Positions 25,813 through 32,777 of a stretch of 32,777 nt of DNA are shown here, one piece after another. The notes below the pieces were generated by a model that searched no databases, was not told the DNA's origin, and saw only the letters and a program-made list of their open reading frames with translations. The DNA comes from a virus: positions 1 to 32,777 of IMG/VR virus record IMGVR_UViG_3300046011_004995; one strand, 5' to 3'. The first letter of the stretch is position 1. Each line of letters opens with the position of its first letter. A program made the position numbers and the translations under genes.

Positions 25813-26551
25813 ATGGACGAAGTTCGTCTTCTTTACGGACAACCATGGCAACATGGAAGATACTACATGCACTGATGCACTGGTAGAGTTTATGGGCCGA
25901 TTCCAGCCTGACATTAGAATCCATGGTGGCGATGGCTTTGATATTAAAGCCCTCCGAAAAGGAGCAGAAGGCAAAGATGTTAACGACTCCCTTGAAGAAG
26001 ATATTCGCATGGGCATAGAGTTTATCAAACGAACCAAACCCAATGTATATCTTTTTGGAAATCATGAAGACAGGCTCTTTAAAACTATGGAGTCTAGTGG
26101 TAGTGGCATCATCCGAGACTACTGTAAGGACATTATTGACTATATTGTATCGACTCTAAAGGAGAACGGATGCAAGACAATCAAGCCTTACCATGCGGAA
26201 GACGGCACATTCCGCATCGGACCTGTGGTATTCTGCCATGGCTACTCAGCCAACCAGAACAGCGTTAAGGAGCATGCTATCCACTACGCTCCTAGCGGTG
26301 GAGCCTGTGTCATCGGACACCTCCATACCATCACTCAGGCCAATGCCAAGCGTCACAAGGGCGTGGTGGGCTTCTGTGCGGGATGGCTGGGCAAGCAACG
26401 CACCGCTGGCTATGCGAAGAATCACCTAAATACCTCTACATGGGGCAACGGCTGGTGTTATGGCTGGGTTAAGGGCAAAGACTGGAAGATACTTCAGGCT
26501 CACAAAGTGGGAGGTCGATGGGTTACCCCCATTGATTTCGACATTGACTGA
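25781..26551 (+). CDS. Calcineurin-like metallophosphoesterase
   Basis: This 256-aa protein carries the full motif set for two-metal phosphoesterases: D20-x-H22 (TDNHG), GGDGFD with D51, GNHED with N94/H95, FCHGYS with H153, and GHLH with H180/H182. Phage enzymes of this family act on nucleic acid ends, cyclic nucleotides or protein phosphates; the substrate here is not clear from the sequence. A basic N-terminus (MSKRKKSPKSKWTK) could bind nucleic acid. Its TGA is overlapped by a possible TTG start of the next gene. Placement among DNA genes favours a nucleic acid role. Confidence 0.93.
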   Translation: MSKRKKSPKSKWTKFVFFTDNHGNMEDTTCTDALVEFMGRFQPDIRIHGGDGFDIKALRKGAEGKDVNDSLEEDIRMGIEFIKRTKPNVYLFGNHEDRLFKTMESSGSGIIRDYCKDIIDYIVSTLKENGCKTIKPYHAEDGTFRIGPVVFCHGYSANQNSVKEHAIHYAPSGGACVIGHLHTITQANAKRHKGVVGFCAGWLGKQRTAGYAKNHLNTSTWGNGWCYGWVKGKDWKILQAHKVGGRWVTPIDFDID

Positions 26552-26825
26552 CAGGAACCTTCTTTACTGGACCAGACCAGAACTAAGAGAAGAAATCTAC
26601 AGGCTCAGAAAACTTAATATCATGGACACATCTAAAATCCTAACCGAAAAGAAACTTAATTCATCTGTCGTATCTGCTGGCCTGTGTATTGGAGTCCACC
26701 CTAGGGTGCTTGAATACTATCTGCCCATGTTACTTGACGCAACCAAAACCATAAATGAAGAAATCCAAACTCAAAGAAATAGAGAAAGCATTCTTAAGAG
26801 TGTCCTCCCTACAGAAAACGCCTGA
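26544..26825 (+). CDS. Small HTH-like protein, 93 aa (start uncertain)
   Basis: The start could be TTG 26544, overlapping the phosphoesterase stop by 8 nt, or ATG 26622 (67 aa). The N-terminal part would read LTDRNLLYWTRPELREEIYR. The conserved section, MDTSKILTEKKLNSSVVSAG then LCIGVHPRVLEYYLPMLL, is HTH-like. The C-terminus (TINEEIQTQRNRESILKSVL) resembles that of the 102-aa gene. A +1-frame gene begins inside its end, as in the first pair. Role unknown. Confidence 0.68.
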   Translation: MTDRNLLYWTRPELREEIYRLRKLNIMDTSKILTEKKLNSSVVSAGLCIGVHPRVLEYYLPMLLDATKTINEEIQTQRNRESILKSVLPTENA

Positions 26826-27018
26826 CGATGTTCCCGATTGTTGGTGGACTTCAGATGACTACATCAAGTTGCATGGCGTAAGCCAGTCAACAGCCAACAA
26901 ACACATCAAACTTCTTTTACAGAAGGGGCAGGTTCGCTCTCAGAAGTTCCTGATTGTTTGTCAAGACAAGGCTCTCCATCAAGTACCGCACTATCACTTG
27001 ACTGACAATAACGCCTAA
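26755..27018 (+). CDS. Winged-helix-like protein, 87 aa
   Basis: Encoded in the +1 frame relative to the end of the 93-aa gene. After a basic N-terminus (MKKSKLKEIEKAFLRVSSL), it has CWWTSDDYIKLHGVSQSTAN then KHIKLLLQKGQVRSQKFLIV, a typical winged-helix pattern (helix, turn, recognition helix, wing). It is likely a DNA-binding regulator and is the last rightward gene. It overlaps the leftward lipoprotein gene by 113 nt, tail to tail. Confidence 0.8.
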   Translation: MKKSKLKEIEKAFLRVSSLQKTPDDVPDCWWTSDDYIKLHGVSQSTANKHIKLLLQKGQVRSQKFLIVCQDKALHQVPHYHLTDNNA

Positions 27019-27691
27019 CCTGCTTTTCAACATGGAACAACCTCCACAGTCCAAAGCCGATGGCTGTTACAAATGCGGTGGCTACACTGACCTTGAACCA
27101 AAGGGACTCTACGACATTCTGTATGACGAGTGGTGCGGCAATAATTATAACTCCTGTGGCGAGAACAAAAGCACCTTCCTTTACGCCTCGCCCTATCCAC
27201 ATCCCTGCGACTGCGAGGGCAACGCCAGCAAGGGTCAGGATGGAGCCTAGCCAAATACAAGCGTCCCTGATATCCTCGTAAGCCTCTGCCTTGGACAGAG
27301 CCTCGACCTGAGCATCGGCTACCGCCACGGCGGTCCATGCTAGGTTTAGTTCGGTCTCAAGTTCCTTAGTCTTCTCTGCTTCCTTATCTAACTTCTTGAC
27401 ATCCTTGATACTCGCCGCCCATTTGCTTATTTGTTCTTGGGAGGGCTTTTTAATAGAGTTGAGACGCTCGATACTAATTCCAATAACCCTGTCACTAGGC
27501 TCACCAGTCTTTCCAGCAATGGCACTGAGGGCCGCTGACGCTTCTGACGCTTCCGTTTCGATGTTGTTAATGTACGCTTCCTTTTTTTCATTTATAGGTG
27601 CAACAGGAGGAAGCGGTTTGTATTGAGGGGGTGGGGTTGGAGCAGTAGAACAGCCAACAAGAAGCAGTGCCAGCAGGATTACTTTTTCCAT
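26906..27691 (-). CDS. Lipoprotein with C-terminal membrane segments (possible u-spanin)
   Basis: This 261-aa protein has a lipoprotein signal (MEKVILLALLLVGC) with lipobox LVGC, Cys14 and Ser15, which sends proteins to the outer membrane. A Pro-rich linker follows, then a helical coil at about 35-135 (EKTKELETELNLAWTAVAVA). Three predicted membrane segments follow (about 146-166, 172-192, 200-219), and a polar tail. Unimolecular spanins join an outer membrane lipid anchor to an inner membrane anchor through a periplasmic domain, and this has that layout, although three segments are more than usual. It lies after the holin candidate. Its end overlaps the winged-helix gene. Confidence 0.78.
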   Translation of the reverse strand: MEKVILLALLLVGCSTAPTPPPQYKPLPPVAPINEKKEAYINNIETEASEASAALSAIAGKTGEPSDRVIGISIERLNSIKKPSQEQISKWAASIKDVKKLDKEAEKTKELETELNLAWTAVAVADAQVEALSKAEAYEDIRDACIWLGSILTLAGVALAVAGMWIGRGVKEGAFVLATGVIIIAAPLVIQNVVESLWFKVSVATAFVTAIGFGLWRLFHVEKQVRRYCQSSDSAVLDGEPCLDKQSGTSESEPAPSVKEV

Positions 27692-27990
27692 AGTTTGTTA
27701 ATGATTTTGTAGAATGTCTTTTCAAATATGTCTGGTGCAATAGCACCGCTGACAGAGAAAAGGATGGACTTATACAATGGGTCTATCTTGCTTCCATGCA
27801 AGGCAAAGTACATCAATACGCCTACGATTCCGCCAGCCACTATCTTCTTGACCCAAACAACGATAGGCTGACGCTCGTCAGTCAATATCATTCTGGCTAT
27901 CATACCCAAGGCTCCAAGCAAAGCGACTAGCCAGCCGCCAGACTTAAAGTCAGCGGCGGCTTTGCCAAGGTCTGGGTCGATAGGACTCAT
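27679..27990 (-). CDS. Holin candidate
   Basis: This 103-aa protein has three hydrophobic segments: about 18-36 (GGWLVALLGALGMIARMIL), 45-65 (WVKKIVAGGIVGVLMYFAL) and 72-90 (YKSILFSVSGAIAPDIF). A basic C-terminus follows (NKLWKK). This size and three-segment form fit class I-like holins, which open the inner membrane at lysis. Its neighbours are the large virion gene upstream (ATGA overlap) and the candidate spanin downstream (13-nt overlap). The endolysin is not here but on the plus strand. No antiholin start pair is visible. Confidence 0.75.
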   Translation of the reverse strand: MSPIDPDLGKAAADFKSGGWLVALLGALGMIARMILTDERQPIVVWVKKIVAGGIVGVLMYFALHGSKIDPLYKSILFSVSGAIAPDIFEKTFYKIINKLWKK

Positions 27991-30900
27991 CTTTTGAAGT
28001 GAGCCCTGAAGATATCATCGCAAGCCTGTTGTTCGTTGTCCGTCACAGAAACCAGTGCCTTGTTAGCACCATAGACTCTGAAGCGAGAAGGACCAGTCTG
28101 TTGGATTGTGTAGCCAAGAGCATTGACGAGTGTAACGCCAACACCCTCACCGCCGTTAGGAAGTTTAATCTTCGACATGTACTGGTTGAATCTGATTAGC
28201 GTATTCATAACCATCAACTGGTCGGAAGACGGAGTCCACATCGACTTTGTCGCTGTTTGCACAGGAGCAGAAGGAATGGAGTTAGGATAGCCAAGACCCA
28301 TAGCAGGAGGTCTAGGAACGACACCGCCAGAAGCGTTATTCAAGCCAGCATTGCTAGGCATGACAACAACCTGAGCAACACCAGAGGGGTTCGGAGCCCC
28401 AGAAGTGTTGTTGACTGTAGCCACATGAATTTCATTGGCTGTGGCAATCTGAGCCGCCATCACCTGATTGGCATGGAGGCAGTGCTGGATAATGTCTTCA
28501 ATCTTAGCATCTCTACCAAGGGCAGAGACAGCCGCAGTAACAAGTTCTTTAGCGTAAGGTCTAGGAATCCTAAGTTTGCTCAGGCCGACAACACAAGCAT
28601 TGAAGTTGGGGTGGGCTTCGGCAGGTGTCTTCGGGGAGGTAACAGGAGGAGTAGGCTGTTGAGCCTCAGCCTGAGCAACCTGCTTGGCAACCTGCTGAAT
28701 CTGAGCGGGAGCCATGACAGGAGCAGTAGCCTGAAGTGCGGCGGATGTATCAATACCCTGCATTTCTGCGAGTCTACGCTGAAGAGTATCAAACTCTCTG
28801 ATGCACAACTGTGCATGCTCAAGCGTAGGTACGATAGCAATCCTTCTCTGGTCGATAATCTGACCATGGTACGGACTCTGGTGAGGTTGCATGACAACTT
28901 CATACTTGCCAGCCTTGCCAGTAACCATGTATCTCTTGTCAGCAGTGGCAATCCTAGGATTACCAGCACCTCCGCTCATCTTGAGCGTAAGGTGGTCCTT
29001 GATAGACAAGATTGCAAGGGTGTGTTCTAGGTTTTCTCTAGAGACAGAGGCAATCGGGCCAGCCGCTTGAACGACAACCTGAGCCACGCCAACCTGTTCG
29101 ACTGGCTTGACTGTGCCGTTCTTGATTGTGGCCTCAATAATTTTCTTGACCTTTTCGGCAGTCGCCTCAGTCTTTTTGACTTCAACCTTGGTCGGCTTGA
29201 CAGGCTTGGCCTTCGTGGGAGTTCCGACAGGGGGCTTCTCTCTTCTAGGTCTGCCAGCAGGTCTGCGAGGGCCGATAGGCTTGTCATACTGATTTCCACC
29301 AACAGGGGTGTACCCAAGTTCGATAGGTCTCTGGGGGCCAATCGGTTTATCATAGGCAGGAGGAGGGTTGTACTCCAACTTAAGTGTGGGAGGCTTCTCA
29401 GGGCCAATAGGTCGGTCATACTGGTATGCCTGAGCCCCCATCGGGTCAGCCACAGGGGCATCATACCTAGAAAGAATGCTGTCAGTCGTTGCCTTCAGTT
29501 CCTCGGTAGTCATGTCAGGTCTAAAGTCCTGAGTAGGACCAATAGGACTTTCATACTGAAAAGGATTAGAGGTGTCTTTCTGGGGAACCTGATACTTATC
29601 AAGCAAGTCCTCAACCGACAGTTCACGGCGAGGCGTATCAATCGTCTGGGGCTTGCCTTCCGCTGGCCTCTGGGGGCCAATCGGTTCATGATACATATCT
29701 CCAGACACAGGCATCTGTGTGTGGTTGAACGCCAAATTACGCTTAAGTGCTTCCTTGCTGAAAGGAACGGAAGGCTTCTTTACAGTCATATCACCCTTAA
29801 ACTCCTTAGGGTATCTAATCATGTAGGTGTTGGCAGGAGTGCTGGCCTCAACCCAAGGCTCAAAGCCAAAGGATTCGTACCACTTCATCAACTTGGCTTG
29901 GTCCATCCTGCGACCACCTTCGGAATAGAAGGGGGAAACTTCAAGAGAAACATTGACCTCGTTTTTGTCAGCGACAGACAGGATATGCTCCATGACCATT
30001 CTGCCACCACCCTTACCTTCAAAGCCGTAGATAGCATCAATATACAGGGAAGCACCATCTCCCTCGCCCTGAAGACTGACTTGGAACGCACCAGCCTTAC
30101 GCTCTCCGTTCTCAATAACAGTTCTAATTCTTTCGTCAGGTCTTTCGGGGTGAACTTCACCAAGTTCAGCCAGCATAGAGATAGACTCCGTGACTCTTTC
30201 GCCAGACATAGGCATGACCTTAGGCTGGGCAGGAGTTTCAACAGGAGGAGTGTACTTAGCCTTTTCAGGCTTATTCTTCTTAGGCTGGGTAATGCCAAGA
30301 GCCTCATGCATTTCTGCTTCAGTTGTGGCCTTGTCTATTGCACCAATAAGTTTGGCAATAGGAGACGAGGGGGCAGGAGCATCTTCATTGACAGCCGCTT
30401 CAACGGCGTTAGTGCGAGCCTTGTCCTTGTCGCTGTAACTAGCCCTACGAGTTTCCTGATTTCTTTCCGCTAGGGTCTTCCAGTCCTTAAGAACCATGCC
30501 TCTTTCTTCCTGCATCTGTTCCGACTCGTCAAGGATGTACTTGTTCATTTCATCGTTCATGTACTCAATGAACTCGTATCTGATTTCTCCAGCAACAGCC
30601 TTAGCCTGTCTCTTTAGTTCAGCATCATCTCTTGGGGCTTCTCTTTCAAGGATAGGACCAAAGAAAGGTGCTTCCTTCTGGAAGTCCTTCCATGCTTCAC
30701 CAGAGGCAAGTTGAGAGGGCTTATATCCTCTTTCAATTTCAACAAGATGCTTGCCAGTAACTGGGTCTTTTTCGACATAACGATTTCGGGCTTTAACTTC
30801 ATCGTTCTTTTCTTTAAGTTTTTTGTAGTAGCGATACTCAACACTGTCAGCCTGACCATATACATGGTGTCTGCCTGTTCCTTGGTCAAAGAAGTTACCG

Positions 30901-32762
30901 ACAAAAGAAAGTTCTCCAGTACCTGCCTTGAAGGCTAGTTCGCTTCTGATTTTAGCCTCTGTCTTTTCCTTAAACGCTTTTCTCTGTTCGTCAGAAGGCA
31001 CTACGCCATTCTTTTTCTTGAAGTCTTTCTTGTAATCCTTCCATCTGCTATCAAGTTTTCTTGCTACAGCCGCTTCGTCTATCTTGCCAGAGGTATCCTC
31101 TGTAAGAAGGTCTTTGTTTTCAGGGAACTTTCTGAGATAATCACCAAGCCATCCCAAAATAATAGGATTCTCCTGCATGATGCCAACGGATTCCATGTTA
31201 GCGTCAATGGTAACGCCCTTCTCCTTGGCGAGAGCGACTTTATGTTCAAAATCTATAGTACCCTTTGAGTTCTTTTCAATATACTCAGCACCTTCTCTAA
31301 GCGAACTCAGGATTTCAATGGTAGACATGAACAGGTCAGGCTGATTCTGAAGTGCCTTTGTAAAACTAGCACTTCTGTCAAATCCAGAAATTAGAACTCC
31401 AGACTGTCTAAGCGTTTCTTCATAAACTTGCTTTCCAGAAAGACCTTCAAGGCCGCTGGTGGAAGCACCAGCCTTAAAATTAGGGTCAGTCAGGTGAGGG
31501 TTAATTTCCCAGCCCCAAAGCGAGTACAGACCAAAGACAGCCTGAAGGTGTTCAAACGGAGTGTTGAGTCTAGCACCTTCTCTAAGCCTTTGGAGTTTCT
31601 CATCCATTATTTTTATGACTTCGTTATACTCATCAGGGAATACGCTTACGGCATTCTTTCTAATTTCGTCCATTACCTCAGGAGGAATATCCTTAATCTT
31701 GACCTTTTTGTCTGGGACACCAGCGTATTTAAGGACAATTTCGTTTTCACCAGACTTCTTGCTGTCATGGATAGACGGAATCACACCCTCAATAATCATA
31801 GTATTACCATCAAGAGTCAGTTGTCTAAGGATAGAGTCACCCTTGTCGTTAAACCACTGCGAGTTTGCGTACTTATAATCTGCTAGATACTGGAGGGAGC
31901 CAGACTTAAGGTTTGTACCAAAGTTTTGGTTTCTAGCCTTGGTAGCATCATAAGTTCCAGCCGCAACTTCCTTTTGAATGGCAACAAGAGCATCGTTGAT
32001 TCTGATACGCTTCTGAAGTTCAGAGTCAAACTCTTCCTTGTCCCAGATTCGCATACCTTCCTTGTCGTAAGACTCTTCGTTCTCAGCCTTCATCAGAGTT
32101 TCAATCTGCTCAGGGCTCATCGGTTCATACTTAACAACATCCTCAGCCTTGACATTTCCTTCTTCATCAGCAAAGCCAAACACTTCAGCAGAGTTTCTTC
32201 TATGCTTTGCGGCTCTTCTCTCTGCAAGAGCAATGGCATCTTCTTTTGTGATAGCCTCGATTTCATTTGGGTCGTAGTCTTCTTCTTTAAGACCAAAGGC
32301 TTCTTCGATGTTAGCCTCCTTGGCTTCATGTTCTTCATATCGTCTGATGGTTTCAAGATGAACTTCATCATCAAACTCAGGGTGCGGGTAGCCTTCATCT
32401 TCAGCCGTAAGACCTTCGGCTTCAGCCGCTTCATTCTCCCTGTGGTACTCAGCCATAACCTTGTCCTTAATTTTTTCCATCTTGCGGGTACGCTCGTCCT
32501 TCTCTTTTCTAGCGGCCTCAAGTTTAGCCATGGTCTTGTCGTAGTTCTTGTCGATTGCCTTGAAGATACTATTGACCTTTTCTCCCCCAACAGAGCGGAG
32601 ATATTGAATCGCCTTATCCATGTATCTCTTTCTGTAGATTCTCCTAGTTCTTTCCCTTACTGTTTCGTTAGCGTAAACAGATGCTTCTAGCATTTTGTCA
32701 CCTTCTGCTTCAAACTTTGCCTGTTCATCGGCAATCTGTCTAGCAAGTTCAATCGCCTTCAT
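27987..32762 (-). CDS. Very large virion-associated protein with GNAT domain
   Basis: This 1591-aa protein begins at ATG 32762 (AAGGA seven bases upstream); codons before it stay open to the edge, so it may be longer. Residues 1-300 are highly charged and helical. Around 860-985 is a GNAT acetyltransferase-like domain with GFEGKGGGRMVMEHILSVAD and KWYESFGFEPW. Residues 1022-1165 hold five Y-x-x-PIGP repeats (YDKPIGPQRP and variants) in Pro-rich DNA. The C-terminus has LSKLRIPRPYAKELVTAAVS, resembling the RuvA C-terminal three-helix domain. Size and late position suggest an ejected internal virion protein; acetylation of a host target after injection is a hypothesis. Confidence 0.85.
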   Translation of the reverse strand: MKAIELARQIADEQAKFEAEGDKMLEASVYANETVRERTRRIYRKRYMDKAIQYLRSVGGEKVNSIFKAIDKNYDKTMAKLEAARKEKDERTRKMEKIKDKVMAEYHRENEAAEAEGLTAEDEGYPHPEFDDEVHLETIRRYEEHEAKEANIEEAFGLKEEDYDPNEIEAITKEDAIALAERRAAKHRRNSAEVFGFADEEGNVKAEDVVKYEPMSPEQIETLMKAENEESYDKEGMRIWDKEEFDSELQKRIRINDALVAIQKEVAAGTYDATKARNQNFGTNLKSGSLQYLADYKYANSQWFNDKGDSILRQLTLDGNTMIIEGVIPSIHDSKKSGENEIVLKYAGVPDKKVKIKDIPPEVMDEIRKNAVSVFPDEYNEVIKIMDEKLQRLREGARLNTPFEHLQAVFGLYSLWGWEINPHLTDPNFKAGASTSGLEGLSGKQVYEETLRQSGVLISGFDRSASFTKALQNQPDLFMSTIEILSSLREGAEYIEKNSKGTIDFEHKVALAKEKGVTIDANMESVGIMQENPIILGWLGDYLRKFPENKDLLTEDTSGKIDEAAVARKLDSRWKDYKKDFKKKNGVVPSDEQRKAFKEKTEAKIRSELAFKAGTGELSFVGNFFDQGTGRHHVYGQADSVEYRYYKKLKEKNDEVKARNRYVEKDPVTGKHLVEIERGYKPSQLASGEAWKDFQKEAPFFGPILEREAPRDDAELKRQAKAVAGEIRYEFIEYMNDEMNKYILDESEQMQEERGMVLKDWKTLAERNQETRRASYSDKDKARTNAVEAAVNEDAPAPSSPIAKLIGAIDKATTEAEMHEALGITQPKKNKPEKAKYTPPVETPAQPKVMPMSGERVTESISMLAELGEVHPERPDERIRTVIENGERKAGAFQVSLQGEGDGASLYIDAIYGFEGKGGGRMVMEHILSVADKNEVNVSLEVSPFYSEGGRRMDQAKLMKWYESFGFEPWVEASTPANTYMIRYPKEFKGDMTVKKPSVPFSKEALKRNLAFNHTQMPVSGDMYHEPIGPQRPAEGKPQTIDTPRRELSVEDLLDKYQVPQKDTSNPFQYESPIGPTQDFRPDMTTEELKATTDSILSRYDAPVADPMGAQAYQYDRPIGPEKPPTLKLEYNPPPAYDKPIGPQRPIELGYTPVGGNQYDKPIGPRRPAGRPRREKPPVGTPTKAKPVKPTKVEVKKTEATAEKVKKIIEATIKNGTVKPVEQVGVAQVVVQAAGPIASVSRENLEHTLAILSIKDHLTLKMSGGAGNPRIATADKRYMVTGKAGKYEVVMQPHQSPYHGQIIDQRRIAIVPTLEHAQLCIREFDTLQRRLAEMQGIDTSAALQATAPVMAPAQIQQVAKQVAQAEAQQPTPPVTSPKTPAEAHPNFNACVVGLSKLRIPRPYAKELVTAAVSALGRDAKIEDIIQHCLHANQVMAAQIATANEIHVATVNNTSGAPNPSGVAQVVVMPSNAGLNNASGGVVPRPPAMGLGYPNSIPSAPVQTATKSMWTPSSDQLMVMNTLIRFNQYMSKIKLPNGGEGVGVTLVNALGYTIQQTGPSRFRVYGANKALVSVTDNEQQACDDIFRAHFKR

Positions 32763-32777
32763 CTCGGCTTCCTTGTG

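Noticed and set aside
27032-27250. Plus-strand 72-aa Cys-rich ORF opposite the lipoprotein
   Set aside because: The Cys pattern is the complement of the Ala- and Thr-rich membrane segments on the minus strand; no promoter or coupling supports it.
29067-30473. A 468-codon plus-strand ORF opposite the large virion protein
   Set aside because: Its sequence is Arg/Ser/Leu-rich like other antisense shadows, and the minus strand has clear domains (GNAT, PIGP repeats).
1-32777. Bacteroidota host on the basis of missing Shine-Dalgarno sites
   Set aside because: The promoters are of canonical TTGACA/TATAAT type, not the TTTG / TAnnTTTG type of that phylum.

Overview
The window is part of the genome of a tailed double-stranded DNA phage, most likely a podovirus-type particle. 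It carries a large terminase, a 718-aa portal, a scaffold, a major capsid protein of the SU10/HK97-fold type, a head-tail adaptor, an HxH-repeat tail fibre, tRNAs and a phage replication/recombination module. It has no integrase, cI-like repressor or other sign of lysogeny. The left edge cuts a tail gene. The right edge lies 15 bases upstream of the chosen start of a 1591-aa virion protein. The host is unknown. Canonical sigma70 hexamers (TTGACA / TATAAC) argue against Bacteroidota, while almost no gene has a Shine-Dalgarno site, so the host probably initiates translation largely without one.

Layout. (1) 1-11441, minus strand: late structural block. In transcription order: two unknowns, terminase, portal, small protein, scaffold, capsid, unknown, adaptor, small beta protein, fibre, tail protein. 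(2) 11442-11762: intergenic, with a candidate late promoter and a strong leftward terminator. (3) 11763-20935, minus strand: about 30 small genes plus four tRNAs (Asn, Arg, Thr, Ile). Most are preceded by one repeated promoter, TTGACA followed by CCCCCCTCCC within an 18-bp spacer and a TATAAC/TAAAAC -10. (4) 20936-20986: interlocked divergent promoter region. (5) 20987-27018, plus strand: HTH protein, replication initiator with iterons and an AT-rich tract inside its gene (lambda-like origin), DnaC-type helicase loader, Erf annealing protein, transglycosylase-type lysozyme, RecE-like nuclease, small overlapping genes, metallophosphoesterase and a winged-helix-like protein. (6) 26906-32762, minus strand: large virion protein, holin candidate, and a lipoprotein with C-terminal membrane segments (possible unimolecular spanin).

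The most unusual feature is the promoter array. I count 24 copies (21 minus, 3 plus) with near-invariant geometry. They are nested into the 3' ends of the preceding genes: in several cases the stop codon is the TGA inside TTGACA, and in others the gene runs through the whole promoter, so its C-terminus (for example LDTPLPPSA) is promoter DNA in translation and its TAA lies in the -10 box. About half of the promoters place the -10 only 6-9 nt before the ATG, predicting leaderless mRNAs. This is a compact cassette format in which each small gene carries its own promoter. The genes themselves are nearly all unrecognised and are candidates for host-takeover or counter-defence functions.

Replication and recombination form a coherent set. 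The initiator would bind iterons in its own gene and melt the adjacent AT-rich DNA, and the loader would deliver the host helicase. Erf plus the RecE-like nuclease would pair ends, and RusA (on the other strand) would resolve junctions. The lysis genes are split between strands.
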